Shown in pieces: positions 1 to 7,760 of a stretch of DNA of 64,000 nt. Position 1 is the stretch's first letter. Each line of letters opens with the position of its first letter. The stretch spans positions 124,001 through 188,000 of the forward strand of contig NZ_JASSVS010000005.1 in the NCBI RefSeq assembly GCF_030250645.1. Reading direction: 5' to 3'. The position numbers were made by a program, and so were the translations under genes. Origin of the DNA: Marinobacter azerbaijanicus. GTDB taxonomy: Bacteria > Pseudomonadota > Gammaproteobacteria > Pseudomonadales > Oleiphilaceae. The notes beneath the pieces are model-generated. The model saw nothing but the letters and a program-made list of their open reading frames with translations, had not been told where the DNA came from and ran no database searches.

Positions 1-257
1 TGGTGGTCCACCGCACTGATAAAACCATGAAACCCGGCCCGGTGGTTGGCCACGCGCCGCTCAAAAAAGGCAAGAATATGGACGTAGCCGCCATACTCAC
101 CGAAGAAGTCGCTTCCGGTGATATGCTGATGCTCATGGTCCACAGTGAAGACGGCGGCATGAAAACCGGCACCTTCGAATACACCCTGGGCGCCAAGGAA
201 GATGGCCCTGTCCGCATGGATGGAAAGCTGGTCATGGCGACAATCACAGCCAAATAA
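1..257 (+). CDS. C-terminal part of a DUF7282-like protein (partial)
   Basis: The frame is open to the left edge and ends at a TAA at 255-257, so the gene starts outside the window. About 84 residues are visible. They follow a pattern I associate with the DUF7282 domain of secreted or surface proteins: a G-x-V-x-GH motif near the visible start, a stretch ending in 'MLMVHSEDGG', then 'GTFEYTLG' and 'DGPVRMDGKLV'. The function of this domain is unknown. The next gene is preceded by its own promoter and operator, so it is probably not in one transcript with this one. The family call rests on motif memory only. Confidence 0.6.
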   Translation, partial: VVHRTDKTMKPGPVVGHAPLKKGKNMDVAAILTEEVASGDMLMLMVHSEDGGMKTGTFEYTLGAKEDGPVRMDGKLVMATITAK

Positions 258-274
258 CCACACATGAAATTCGT

Positions 275-304
275 TTGACAACCCTCCCCATCTCGTGATG
301 TTAT
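275..304 (+). promoter_or_regulatory. Candidate sigma-70 promoter of the tetR gene
   Basis: A perfect -35 hexamer TTGACA lies at 275-280. With an 18-base spacer a 4/6 match to the -10 box, TGTTAT, lies at 299-304, inside the left arm of the palindrome at 301-331. A bound repressor would therefore cover the -10 region. The -35 is seen directly; pairing it with this -10 is inference. Confidence 0.5.
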
Positions 305-331
305 CACCTGTAACAATGTTACAGGTGATAA
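301..331 (+). promoter_or_regulatory. Palindromic operator overlapping the tetR ribosome binding site
   Basis: A 31-base inverted repeat with two perfect 15-base arms, TTATCACCTGTAACA and TGTTACAGGTGATAA, is centred on one A at 316. It ends three bases before the tetR ATG at 335. The right arm contains the only good Shine-Dalgarno sequence, AGGTGA at 323-328, and the left arm overlaps the likely -10 box. TetR-family proteins bind such palindromes as dimers, so this is most simply an autoregulatory operator for the downstream regulator and oxidoreductase. Confidence 0.8.
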
Positions 332-334
332 CTT

Positions 335-973
335 ATGGTCAGAAACCAGACTCCTTCAAAAGTCACCTACCACCACGGTGACCTGCCCCAGCAGGCGCAC
401 CAGTTAGCCCTGAAAACCCTGCGGGAACATGGCGATGCGGCCATCAGCCTGAGGGCCCTGGCAAAGCAGATTGGCGTCAGCGCACCGGCGTTATACCGGC
501 ACTTTGTTGATCGGGAAAGCCTGCTCGCTGAGCTGGCCGTTAGCGGGTTTGAAACCCTGCAGGAACGCCTGCTGGCCGTGGACCAATCCAGCCCACGGCG
601 GGCATTGATTGATATTGGCCTGGTGTACGTATCTTTTGCACAGGACGAACCCTACCTTTACCGGCTGATGTTTGGCGGGCGCGTATTACCCAAGGGCGAT
701 CACCCACGCCTGGATCAGGCGGGCAAGGGCGCGTTTCAGGTTCTGGAAGACACCATTGCCAGGGCCCAGAAGGTCGGTTACGTGAAGCCTGTTCCCCTGC
801 CACTGATGACAGCTGCCGCTTGGTCCCTGGTACACGGGCTTTCGCAACTGACCATCGACGGTCACCTACCAGGACCAGAAGTGGAACCCCATCTGGCAGA
901 GGGTGTTGTCACCCTGCTTCTGGACGGCTCTCTGGCCAATAATGAACAACCTGACAAGGACACCACATCATGA
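335..973 (+). CDS. TetR/AcrR-family transcriptional regulator
   Basis: A 212-residue DNA-binding repressor. The N-terminal helix-turn-helix is clear at about residues 28-60: 'ISLRALAKQIGVSAPALYRH' is the classic TetR recognition unit. The C-terminal half has a W-x2-VHG-x2-QL stretch near residues 168-178, typical of the WHG ligand-binding domain. The ATG follows AGGTGA, which sits inside the 15+15 base palindrome just upstream, so the protein probably represses itself. Its last four bases overlap the start of the FAD oxidoreductase (ATGA), indicating translational coupling and that the oxidoreductase is its main target. The ligand is unknown; a lipid, carotenoid or retinoid-like molecule is conceivable from the neighbour. 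Confidence 0.9.
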   Translation: MVRNQTPSKVTYHHGDLPQQAHQLALKTLREHGDAAISLRALAKQIGVSAPALYRHFVDRESLLAELAVSGFETLQERLLAVDQSSPRRALIDIGLVYVSFAQDEPYLYRLMFGGRVLPKGDHPRLDQAGKGAFQVLEDTIARAQKVGYVKPVPLPLMTAAAWSLVHGLSQLTIDGHLPGPEVEPHLAEGVVTLLLDGSLANNEQPDKDTTS

Positions 974-2595
974 GTAGCCCCAAACCAAGCACCATTCGTG
1001 TCGGCCGTCGTTACCGTGCCAATCGCCTTGAAGGCCCCTACGACGCCATTGTGATTGGCTCAGGCATCGGCGGGCTGACCACCGCTGCCTGCATGAGCAA
1101 ACTGGGCAGGAAAGTGGTGGTGTTCGAGCAGCATTACACCGCCGGCGGCTTCACCCATAGCTACGACCGTAACGGTTACGAATGGGATGTGGGCGTGCAT
1201 TACATCGGCGACGTGGGTGCGGACCACACCCTGACCAAGCGCCTTTTTGATCACATCACCGACGGCCAGTTGAAGTGGGCGCCCATGGACAGCCACTTTG
1301 ACCGTATATTCATCGGCGACCGCCATGTGGACCTGGTGGCCGGGCCGGACAACTTCAAAGCCGAACTGAAACAAGCCTTCCCCGGCGAAGAACAGGCCAT
1401 CGACACCTACCTGGATTACCTCAAGAAAGTCGCCAAAGCCATGCCGGGGCTGGTTATCGGCAAAGTGCTGCCCGACCTGGCAGCCGGCCCCCTGCGCAAA
1501 CTGGTAAACCGTGCTGCGCCCTCATTCCTGAACCGCCCGACCCGTGAAGTACTGGAAGGCCTGACCAGCAACCAGGAACTGATTGCCGTGCTTACCGGCC
1601 AGTGGGGCGACAATGGCCTGCCGCCAGCCGAGTCCAGCTTTATTATTCATGCCCTGATTGCGCGCCACTATCTCTACGGTGGCTACTATCCCGTCGGTGG
1701 CGCTTCGGAAATGGCAAAAACCATTATCCCGGTCATACAGCGCAGCGGCGGAGAGGTGTTCACTTACGCCGATGTGAAAGAAATCCTGATCGAGAAAGGC
1801 AAGGCGGTTGGCGTGCACATGGCTGACGGCGAGGAAGTCCGCGCTCCGCTGGTGATCAGCAATGCCGGCGTGTTCAATACCTTCGACAGGCTGCTTCCGC
1901 AATCCGCACCACACCGGGACTATTACCAGCAGAAACTGAAAACCGTGGAACGCTCCATGGCCAGCAACTGTCTTTATATCGGCCTGAAGGATACGGCCGA
2001 AAACCTGAAGCTGCCAAAAACCAACTACTGGATCTACCCGGGCGCCAATTACGAAAAACAGGTGAGCGACTTCATGGCGGCGCCGGATGAGACCGACATT
2101 CCGCTGACCTACATTTCTTTCCCCTCCGCCAAGGACCCGAGCTTTGCCGAGCGTTACCCCGGCAGAGCCACCATCGAGATTGTCGCCCCAGGGCCTTATG
2201 AGTGGTATGAGGAATGGGCGGATAAAACCTGGGGCAAGCGCGGCGAAGACTACGAAGCAAGAAAGGAAGCCTATGCCCAACGGCTGCTGGCCAAGTTGTA
2301 CGAGAAGTTTCCGCACCTGGAAGGCAAGGTGGACTACTACGAGCTGTCCACGCCTCTTTCCACCGACTACTTCTGCCGCTACAGCAAGGGCGAGATCTAC
2401 GGCCTGAACCACACGCCGAGCCGTTTCGAACAGGACTGGCTGAAGCCCAGAACCCGCATTCCCGGCCTCTACCTGACCGGCCAGGATGTGATGACCTGCG
2501 GCGTGGCCGGGGCGATGATTGGTGGGTTACTTGCTACGGTGGCGGTTAGTGGCTTCAAGGGGCTGCCGCTGGCCAGGAAAATGTTTGTGGGATAA
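970..2595 (+). CDS. FAD/NAD(P)-dependent oxidoreductase, RetSat/phytoene desaturase-like
   Basis: A 541-residue flavoprotein of the carotenoid isomerase/retinol saturase/CrtI superfamily. The dinucleotide-binding motif 'AIVIGSGIGGLTTA' is at about residues 26-39, followed by the second glycine-rich stretch 'EQHYTAGGFTHSY' and a C-terminal FAD-contacting segment 'GLYLTGQDVMTCGVAGAMIGG'. Eukaryotic RetSat saturates a double bond of all-trans-retinol and CrtI enzymes desaturate phytoene; bacterial members of this length often act on unknown polyenes or lipids. The start overlaps the TetR stop codon by four bases, so expression should follow that regulator. There are no carotenoid synthesis genes nearby, so a substrate cannot be named. 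Confidence 0.8.
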   Translation: MSSPKPSTIRVGRRYRANRLEGPYDAIVIGSGIGGLTTAACMSKLGRKVVVFEQHYTAGGFTHSYDRNGYEWDVGVHYIGDVGADHTLTKRLFDHITDGQLKWAPMDSHFDRIFIGDRHVDLVAGPDNFKAELKQAFPGEEQAIDTYLDYLKKVAKAMPGLVIGKVLPDLAAGPLRKLVNRAAPSFLNRPTREVLEGLTSNQELIAVLTGQWGDNGLPPAESSFIIHALIARHYLYGGYYPVGGASEMAKTIIPVIQRSGGEVFTYADVKEILIEKGKAVGVHMADGEEVRAPLVISNAGVFNTFDRLLPQSAPHRDYYQQKLKTVERSMASNCLYIGLKDTAENLKLPKTNYWIYPGANYEKQVSDFMAAPDETDIPLTYISFPSAKDPSFAERYPGRATIEIVAPGPYEWYEEWADKTWGKRGEDYEARKEAYAQRLLAKLYEKFPHLEGKVDYYELSTPLSTDYFCRYSKGEIYGLNHTPSRFEQDWLKPRTRIPGLYLTGQDVMTCGVAGAMIGGLLATVAVSGFKGLPLARKMFVG

Positions 2596-2611
2596 CGAAT
2601 CGGGAGGCTCC

Positions 2612-3106
2612 ATGCTCTGCTTCTGCTACGGCTCGAACATGTCACAGCGAAGGCTTCAGGCCCGGGTCCCATCGGCCCGGTTCAAGACTGTGGCAGAGCT
2701 GCCCAACCATCGATTGCGTTTCCACAAGGCCGCCATGGACGGCTCTGCCAAATGCGATGCGGAAGAGACCGGCAACCCGGAAGACCGGGTTGTTGGTGTG
2801 GTTTACGAGATTGCCGATTCACAAAAGCCTGATCTGGACAAGCATGAGGCGTTGGGATTTGGCTACGATGAGAAACAGGTGGAGCTGGCAGCTCCAGAAG
2901 GTAACCTTCAGGCCTGGATGTACTTTGCCACCCGCATCGATGACTCCCTTAAACCTTTCCACTGGTACAAGGACCACGTGCTTACCGGCGCCCGGGAAAA
3001 CGGCCTTCCGGCGGATTACATTGCCCGGATTGAAGCCGTGGAATCCATCGACGACCCCAGCCCCGAACGGCACGGACGGGAGTTGGCGATTTACAGAAGC
3101 ACATAA
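2612..3106 (+). CDS. Gamma-glutamylcyclotransferase (GGCT) family protein
   Basis: A 164-residue protein of the GGCT fold, which releases 5-oxoproline from gamma-glutamyl compounds. The hallmark YGSN motif is at residues 6-9 ('FCYGSNMSQ'), the expected acidic residue lies in 'DKHEALGFG' at about residues 84-92, and 'GARENGLPADYIARIEAVE' near residues 128-146 closely resembles the C-terminal part of animal GGCT. The ATG at 2612 was chosen because GGGAGG at 2602-2607 precedes it, though the frame is open further upstream. It lies 16 bases after the oxidoreductase and converges on puuB with a 13-base gap. Its place beside gamma-glutamyl-polyamine genes suggests a role in clearing gamma-glutamyl amines, which is inference. 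Confidence 0.8.
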   Translation: MLCFCYGSNMSQRRLQARVPSARFKTVAELPNHRLRFHKAAMDGSAKCDAEETGNPEDRVVGVVYEIADSQKPDLDKHEALGFGYDEKQVELAAPEGNLQAWMYFATRIDDSLKPFHWYKDHVLTGARENGLPADYIARIEAVESIDDPSPERHGRELAIYRST

Positions 3107-3119
3107 GTTGCCTGTCTAC

Positions 3120-4403
3120 TCACACCCCCAACCGGTCCCGCAATCCGTAATACCAGGCCCCCAGCGCCGTCAGCGGCACCCTGAACGCTCTCCCGCCCGG
3201 AAATGGATAATGGGGCAGGCTGGCGAAGGCGTCGAAGCGGTCCGCCTGGCCCTGGATGGCCAGCGCCAGGGCTTTGCCCGCCACGTGGGTGAAGGTAACA
3301 CCGTGGCCGGAGCAGCCCTGTGAGTAGAACACGTTATCCTGTAGCCGGCCCATTTGCGGCAGGCGGGACAGGGTAAGCAGGAAGTTGCCGGTCCAGGCAT
3401 AGTCGATTTTCACGCCGGCCAGTTCCGGGAAGGTTTTCAGCATATTGGGGCGGATGAGCCGTTCAATGTTGGCCGGGTCGCGGGCACCGTAGACCACGCC
3501 CCCACCATAGATCAGGCGTTTGTCACCGGACAGGCGAAAGTAGTCCAGCAGGTAGTTGCAGTCTTCCACGCAATTGTCCTGAGGCAGCAGCCGTTCTGCG
3601 GTGGCTTCATCCAGCGGCTCGGTGGTGATTATCTGTGAGCCGCAGGGCATGGACTTGGCGCCCAGTTCCGGCACCAGGCCGCCCAGGTAGGCGTTGCCCG
3701 CCAGCACCACAAACTGTGCCCGGACCTCTCCGTCGCGGGTTTTTACGGTGGCCGGCTGGCCAGGGATAATCTGCGTGACCTCGGCGTGCTCATGGATCAC
3801 CCCACCCCGGGATTCCAGCGCCGCGGCTTCGCCGAGTGCGAGGTTCAGGGGATGGACATGGCCGCCAGTATGGTCGATGGCGCCGCCAACGTAACGATCG
3901 GTGCCAACGCGTGCGCGGATGCCATCCCGATCCAGCAGTTCCAGTTTGTCATAGCCGAACTTTAGCCACAGCGCCTGTTGGGCTTCCAGATGTTTGAGCT
4001 GGCGCGGGTTCAGCGCCGCGAAGATGCCACCCTCCTTCAGATCGCAGCAGATGCGGTAATCCCGCACTCGCTGACGAATGATCTGGCTGCCCTCAAAGGC
4101 CATGTCTGCCAGCAGGCGCAGATGATCCGGTGTGGTCTGGCGCTCGATATTGTCCAGATCCCTGCTGAAGCTGTTAACGATCTGGCCACCATTGCGACCA
4201 GAGGCACCCCAGCCGACCGTTGCCGCTTCGAGCACCACCACCCGGAAACCCGCCTCAGCAAGGAACAGCGCGGTGGACAACCCCGTATACCCGGCCCCCA
4301 CAACGCACACATCCGCCTGAATTTGCCCCTGCAGCGCGGGGCGTCGTGGCGCCTCATTGGCCGTGGCCGCATAGTAGGAGGGAACCGGGGGGTACTGGGT
4401 CAT
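3120..4403 (-). CDS. puuB: Gamma-glutamylputrescine oxidase-like FAD oxidoreductase (PuuB type)
   Basis: A 427-residue DAO-family flavoprotein. PuuB oxidises gamma-glutamylputrescine to gamma-glutamyl-gamma-aminobutyraldehyde, ammonia and peroxide. The Rossmann motif 'VCVVGAGYTGLSTALFLAEA' is near residues 31-50, followed by 'GWGASGRNGGQIVNSF', typical of the family, and the C-terminal 'FYSQGCSGHGVTFTHVAGK' flavin segment. I start at the ATG 4401-4403 ('MTQYPPV'); the frame extends 17 codons upstream but that part lacks homology-like sequence. It is divergent from puuC across 180 bases, and puuA lies just beyond, which supports a putrescine role over other DAO-family substrates. Confidence 0.82.
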   Translation of the reverse strand: MTQYPPVPSYYAATANEAPRRPALQGQIQADVCVVGAGYTGLSTALFLAEAGFRVVVLEAATVGWGASGRNGGQIVNSFSRDLDNIERQTTPDHLRLLADMAFEGSQIIRQRVRDYRICCDLKEGGIFAALNPRQLKHLEAQQALWLKFGYDKLELLDRDGIRARVGTDRYVGGAIDHTGGHVHPLNLALGEAAALESRGGVIHEHAEVTQIIPGQPATVKTRDGEVRAQFVVLAGNAYLGGLVPELGAKSMPCGSQIITTEPLDEATAERLLPQDNCVEDCNYLLDYFRLSGDKRLIYGGGVVYGARDPANIERLIRPNMLKTFPELAGVKIDYAWTGNFLLTLSRLPQMGRLQDNVFYSQGCSGHGVTFTHVAGKALALAIQGQADRFDAFASLPHYPFPGGRAFRVPLTALGAWYYGLRDRLGV

Positions 4404-4566
4404 AATAGTGCGCCATCCAGAGTGACGGGTTGATCCGGAAGCGACTGATGACACGGCCGCCGAGGCAAGTCTATGCCAGGACCACCGATTCGTGAAGACA
4501 CGTTCTTCTACCTATATCAGAAGCCGCGATTGCCCGCGAAAGTGCTGCTATGATTGGCCAATTCCC

Positions 4567-4581
4567 TTGCCTGAGAGGCAA
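4567..4581 (+). promoter_or_regulatory. Small hairpin over the puuC ribosome binding site
   Basis: TTGCC at 4567-4571 pairs perfectly with GGCAA at 4577-4581 across a five-base loop. The purine-rich GAGAGG at 4573-4578, the only Shine-Dalgarno candidate for the ATG at 4584, lies partly in the loop and partly in the stem. A five-pair stem is weak; the arrangement is seen, a regulatory role is speculation. Confidence 0.25.
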
Positions 4582-4583
4582 CC

Positions 4584-6101
4584 ATGACTCATCCCGAACG
4601 CGCCACCACTCCCACCAATCAGGCCGGATGGCAGGCCCTGGCAGGCCAGCTCACCCATGAGGGCCGCGCCTATGTGAATGGTGCCTACCAATGGGCCAGC
4701 AATGGTGAGACCTTCGCCAGTATCAGCCCTTTGGACGGGCGCACGCTGACCAACGTGGCAAGCTGCGACTCCATTGATGCGGACCTTGCGGTTGCTGCCG
4801 CCAGAGACGCCTTCAACAGCGGTATCTGGAGCCAACTGGCGCCCGCCGGACGTAAGGCCGTTCTGATTCGTTTCGCTGAGCTGATCGAGGCCCATGGCGA
4901 CGAACTGGCCCTTCTGGAAACCCTGGACATGGGCAAACCCATCAGTCACGCCCGCGCCGTGGATGTGCCGGCAAGCGCCCGCGCCATTCGATGGACTGCC
5001 GAGGCCATCGACAAGGTGTACGGCGAACTGGCCGCCACACCCCACAACCAGATCGGCATGATTTCCCGCGAGCCCATGGGCGTGATCGCCGCGATTGTGC
5101 CCTGGAACTTCCCGATGATCATGGCCGCCTGGAAGATTGCCCCGGCCCTGGCCACCGGCAACTCGGTGATTCTCAAACCATCGGAGAAATCCCCGCTCAC
5201 CGCTATTCGCCTGGCCGCACTGGCGGAGGAAGCCGGCATCCCCTCCGGGGTGTTCAACGTGCTGCCCGGCTATGGACACATCGTGGGCAGGGCCCTGGCC
5301 CTGCATATGGATGTGGACTGCCTGGTGTTCACCGGCTCCACCAACGTGGCCAAGCAGCTGATGATCTATGCTGGTCAGTCCAACATGAAACGGGTGTGGC
5401 TGGAAGCCGGTGGCAAGAGCCCCAACATCGTCTTTGCAGATGCCCCGGACCTGAAAAAAGCCGCCGCCGAAGCCGCCAGCGCCATCGCCTTTAATCAGGG
5501 CGAAGTGTGCACTGCCGGCAGCCGATTGCTGGTAGAAGAAAGCATCCGTGCCGAATTCATCGAGCTGATCCGTGAGGCCCTGAAAACCTGGCGCCCGGGC
5601 CATCCGCTGGACCCGGCAACCACCTGTGGCGCAATCGTTGACCAGGCACAGCTGGATCGCATCATTGAGTACATCGGCATCGGCCAGTCTGAAGGGGCAA
5701 CTCTGGTGGAAGGTGGTCAGCGAGTGATGGAAGACACCGGCGGCCTGTTCGTCCAGCCCACGGTGTTTGATGGGGTGAATAACAACATGCGCATCGCCTC
5801 GGAGGAAATCTTCGGGCCTGTGCTGTCGGTCATTGGTTTCAGGACTGCCGAGGAAGCCATCACCATTGCCAACGATTCCATCTACGGCCTCGCAGCCGCG
5901 GTATGGACATCAAACCTCAATACCGCTCACCGGGTCGCCAAGGCGCTTCGAGCCGGCAGCGTTTGGATCAACCACTACGACGGTGGTGACATGACTGCGC
6001 CCTTCGGCGGTTTCAAGCAGTCTGGCAACGGCCGGGACAAGTCCCTGCATGCCTTCGACAAGTACACCGAACTCAAGGCCACCTGGCTGGTGATTGAATA
6101 G
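4584..6101 (+). CDS. puuC: Gamma-glutamyl-gamma-aminobutyraldehyde dehydrogenase (PuuC type)
   Basis: A 505-residue NAD(P)-dependent aldehyde dehydrogenase, the usual family length. Visible motifs in order: 'VPWNFPMIMAAWKIAPALA' (cofactor and substrate channel, about residues 172-190), 'FTGSTNVAKQLM', the general-base Glu in 'WLEAGGKSPNIVF', and the catalytic Cys in 'NQGEVCTAGSRLLVEE'. The 'SGNGRDKSLHAFDKYTELK' tail is characteristic of PuuC and related enzymes. It would oxidise gamma-glutamyl-gamma-aminobutyraldehyde to gamma-glutamyl-GABA after PuuB. It is divergent from puuB and converges on puuA with only seven bases between their stop codons. Other aldehydes could also be substrates, because PuuC homologues are broad. 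Confidence 0.87.
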   Translation: MTHPERATTPTNQAGWQALAGQLTHEGRAYVNGAYQWASNGETFASISPLDGRTLTNVASCDSIDADLAVAAARDAFNSGIWSQLAPAGRKAVLIRFAELIEAHGDELALLETLDMGKPISHARAVDVPASARAIRWTAEAIDKVYGELAATPHNQIGMISREPMGVIAAIVPWNFPMIMAAWKIAPALATGNSVILKPSEKSPLTAIRLAALAEEAGIPSGVFNVLPGYGHIVGRALALHMDVDCLVFTGSTNVAKQLMIYAGQSNMKRVWLEAGGKSPNIVFADAPDLKKAAAEAASAIAFNQGEVCTAGSRLLVEESIRAEFIELIREALKTWRPGHPLDPATTCGAIVDQAQLDRIIEYIGIGQSEGATLVEGGQRVMEDTGGLFVQPTVFDGVNNNMRIASEEIFGPVLSVIGFRTAEEAITIANDSIYGLAAAVWTSNLNTAHRVAKALRAGSVWINHYDGGDMTAPFGGFKQSGNGRDKSLHAFDKYTELKATWLVIE

Positions 6102-6108
6102 TGGTTGT

Positions 6109-7473
6109 TTAAACGGTGTGCAGGTACCACAGGTATTCCAGGTCCGAAATCGTCATCTCGAACTCATTCAGTTCGTGCTCTTTACAGGCCACGAACACAT
6201 CCAGGAACTGGCTGCCCAGGTACTCCGCCATCACCGCTGACTGGCCGAGCTCCCGCAGCGCATCCCGCAGGTTGTTCACCAGAGTCGCTTCATGCTGTTC
6301 ATGGGCATTACCGACGGTGACAGGAGGCGGTTCAATCCGGTTGGAAATGCCGTAGTGAATGCCCGCCAGAACTGCCGACATCAGAAGATACGGGTTGGCG
6401 TCGGCCCCGGCGACGCGATGCTCGATGCGCAGGGCATCCGGATCTCCGCCCGGCAGGCGCAGTGAAGCGGTGCGGTTGTCCACGCCCCAGGTGGCCGCAC
6501 TGGGCACGTAATACTCCGGACTGAACCGGCGGTAGGAATTGATGTTGGGGCAGAACAGCGCCATGGCATCGTTCATGGTGGCCACCAGCCCGCCGATTGC
6601 CCATCGCAGAATATCGTTTGGCTGCTCTGCATCGCCGGCAAACACGTTGCGCCCTTCTCCATCCACCAGGCTTACATGCAGGTGCATGCCGCTGCCAGCC
6701 TGGTTGTGGTAGGGCTTGGCCATGAAGGTGGTGTCCATTTCGTGGTCGTAGGCCATGTTCTTGATCAGGCGCTTCAAAAGCGTGGCGTGGTCACAGGCGC
6801 GCACAGCATCAGCCACGTAATGCAGGTTGACCTCGAACTGCCCCGGGGCAGATTCCGCCACCAGTGCATCCGCCGGCAGTTCCTGCTCATGGGCCGCATC
6901 CAGCACATCCGCCAGGAATTCCGCGTATTCATCCAGATCATCAATGGAGTAAGCCTGGGTGCCCGCCGGGCGCTTGCCGGAAATCGGCGACTTGGGGGGC
7001 TGGGGACGGCCAGCCAGGTTCTCCTGGTCAATCAGGTAGAACTCCAGTTCATAGGCGGCAACCGGGGTCAGCCCCAGCTCCCCGAAACGCTTGACGATGT
7101 TCTGCAGCACCACGCGTGGATCTGCGAAAAACGGCGTTTCCCGATCCAGCTCATACATGGTCAAAAGTAGCTGCGCAGTCGGCCGCTTCTGCCAGGGTTC
7201 CATGGTCAGGGTGGCGTCGATGGGCAGGCACACCCGGTCCGCCTCGCCAATGTCCAGGCCCAGGCCCGTTTCTTCCACGGTCGTGCCCTGGATGTTCAGG
7301 GCAAAGATGGAAGCCGGCATGGCCACGCCCCGCTCAAACACCTTCGCAAGCGACGACGGGTCCACCCGTTTGCCGCGAACAATGCCATTCATATCCGGAA
7401 TCAGCAGGTCAACAAACTGCAGCTCGGGATGCGCCTGAAGAAACGCGTTGGCGCTCGCAAAACCAGAACCCAT
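6109..7473 (-). CDS. puuA: Gamma-glutamylputrescine synthetase (glutamine synthetase family, PuuA type)
   Basis: A 454-residue ATP-dependent ligase of the glutamine synthetase family that joins glutamate to putrescine. The N-terminal beta-grasp part includes 'VDLLIPDMNGIVRGKRV', and the catalytic barrel shows 'YELEFYLID', 'GQFEVNLHY', 'NQAGSGMHLHVSL' and 'HRVAGADANPYLLMSAVLAG', matching GlnA3/PuuA-type enzymes rather than housekeeping GlnA. The adenylylation loop of classical GlnA is not evident. It is divergent from potF across 287 bases and convergent with puuC. With PuuB, PuuC and the importer it forms a putrescine-to-gamma-glutamyl-GABA route. Spermidine or another amine cannot be excluded. 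Confidence 0.87.
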   Translation of the reverse strand: MGSGFASANAFLQAHPELQFVDLLIPDMNGIVRGKRVDPSSLAKVFERGVAMPASIFALNIQGTTVEETGLGLDIGEADRVCLPIDATLTMEPWQKRPTAQLLLTMYELDRETPFFADPRVVLQNIVKRFGELGLTPVAAYELEFYLIDQENLAGRPQPPKSPISGKRPAGTQAYSIDDLDEYAEFLADVLDAAHEQELPADALVAESAPGQFEVNLHYVADAVRACDHATLLKRLIKNMAYDHEMDTTFMAKPYHNQAGSGMHLHVSLVDGEGRNVFAGDAEQPNDILRWAIGGLVATMNDAMALFCPNINSYRRFSPEYYVPSAATWGVDNRTASLRLPGGDPDALRIEHRVAGADANPYLLMSAVLAGIHYGISNRIEPPPVTVGNAHEQHEATLVNNLRDALRELGQSAVMAEYLGSQFLDVFVACKEHELNEFEMTISDLEYLWYLHTV

Positions 7474-7499
7474 AAGGTAAGCCTTCCAGAACTCAAACA

Positions 7500-7517
7500 G
7501 GCCCGTGGCGACGGGCC
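7500..7517 (-). promoter_or_regulatory. Hairpin in the puuA leader
   Basis: A perfect seven-pair stem, GGCCCGT at 7500-7506 with ACGGGCC at 7511-7517, closes a four-base loop 27 bases upstream of the puuA start. On the minus strand it is followed by only three T residues, so it is a poor terminator as seen. It may stabilise the leader or take part in attenuation; this is inference. Confidence 0.3.
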
Positions 7518-7760
7518 GGCACAGGGAGTTTCAAGGCTCCTTTATCCTGCTTTCCGCGGCATTTTGCAAGATAGGGATAAACCACGCTCCAGATTGCCCA
7601 CCTACGAAACATCCTCATAAGCACAACCCCCGATCCCCACCAATAAAATTTTCGTAGCGCAGCTCGTATTCTCGTGTTACATATCGCGCGAATACCCGCA
7701 CAAGAACGCGTGCGTCCTGCACGTTTTGTATCCATCCCTTTTCAGTGAGGGACACCACCG

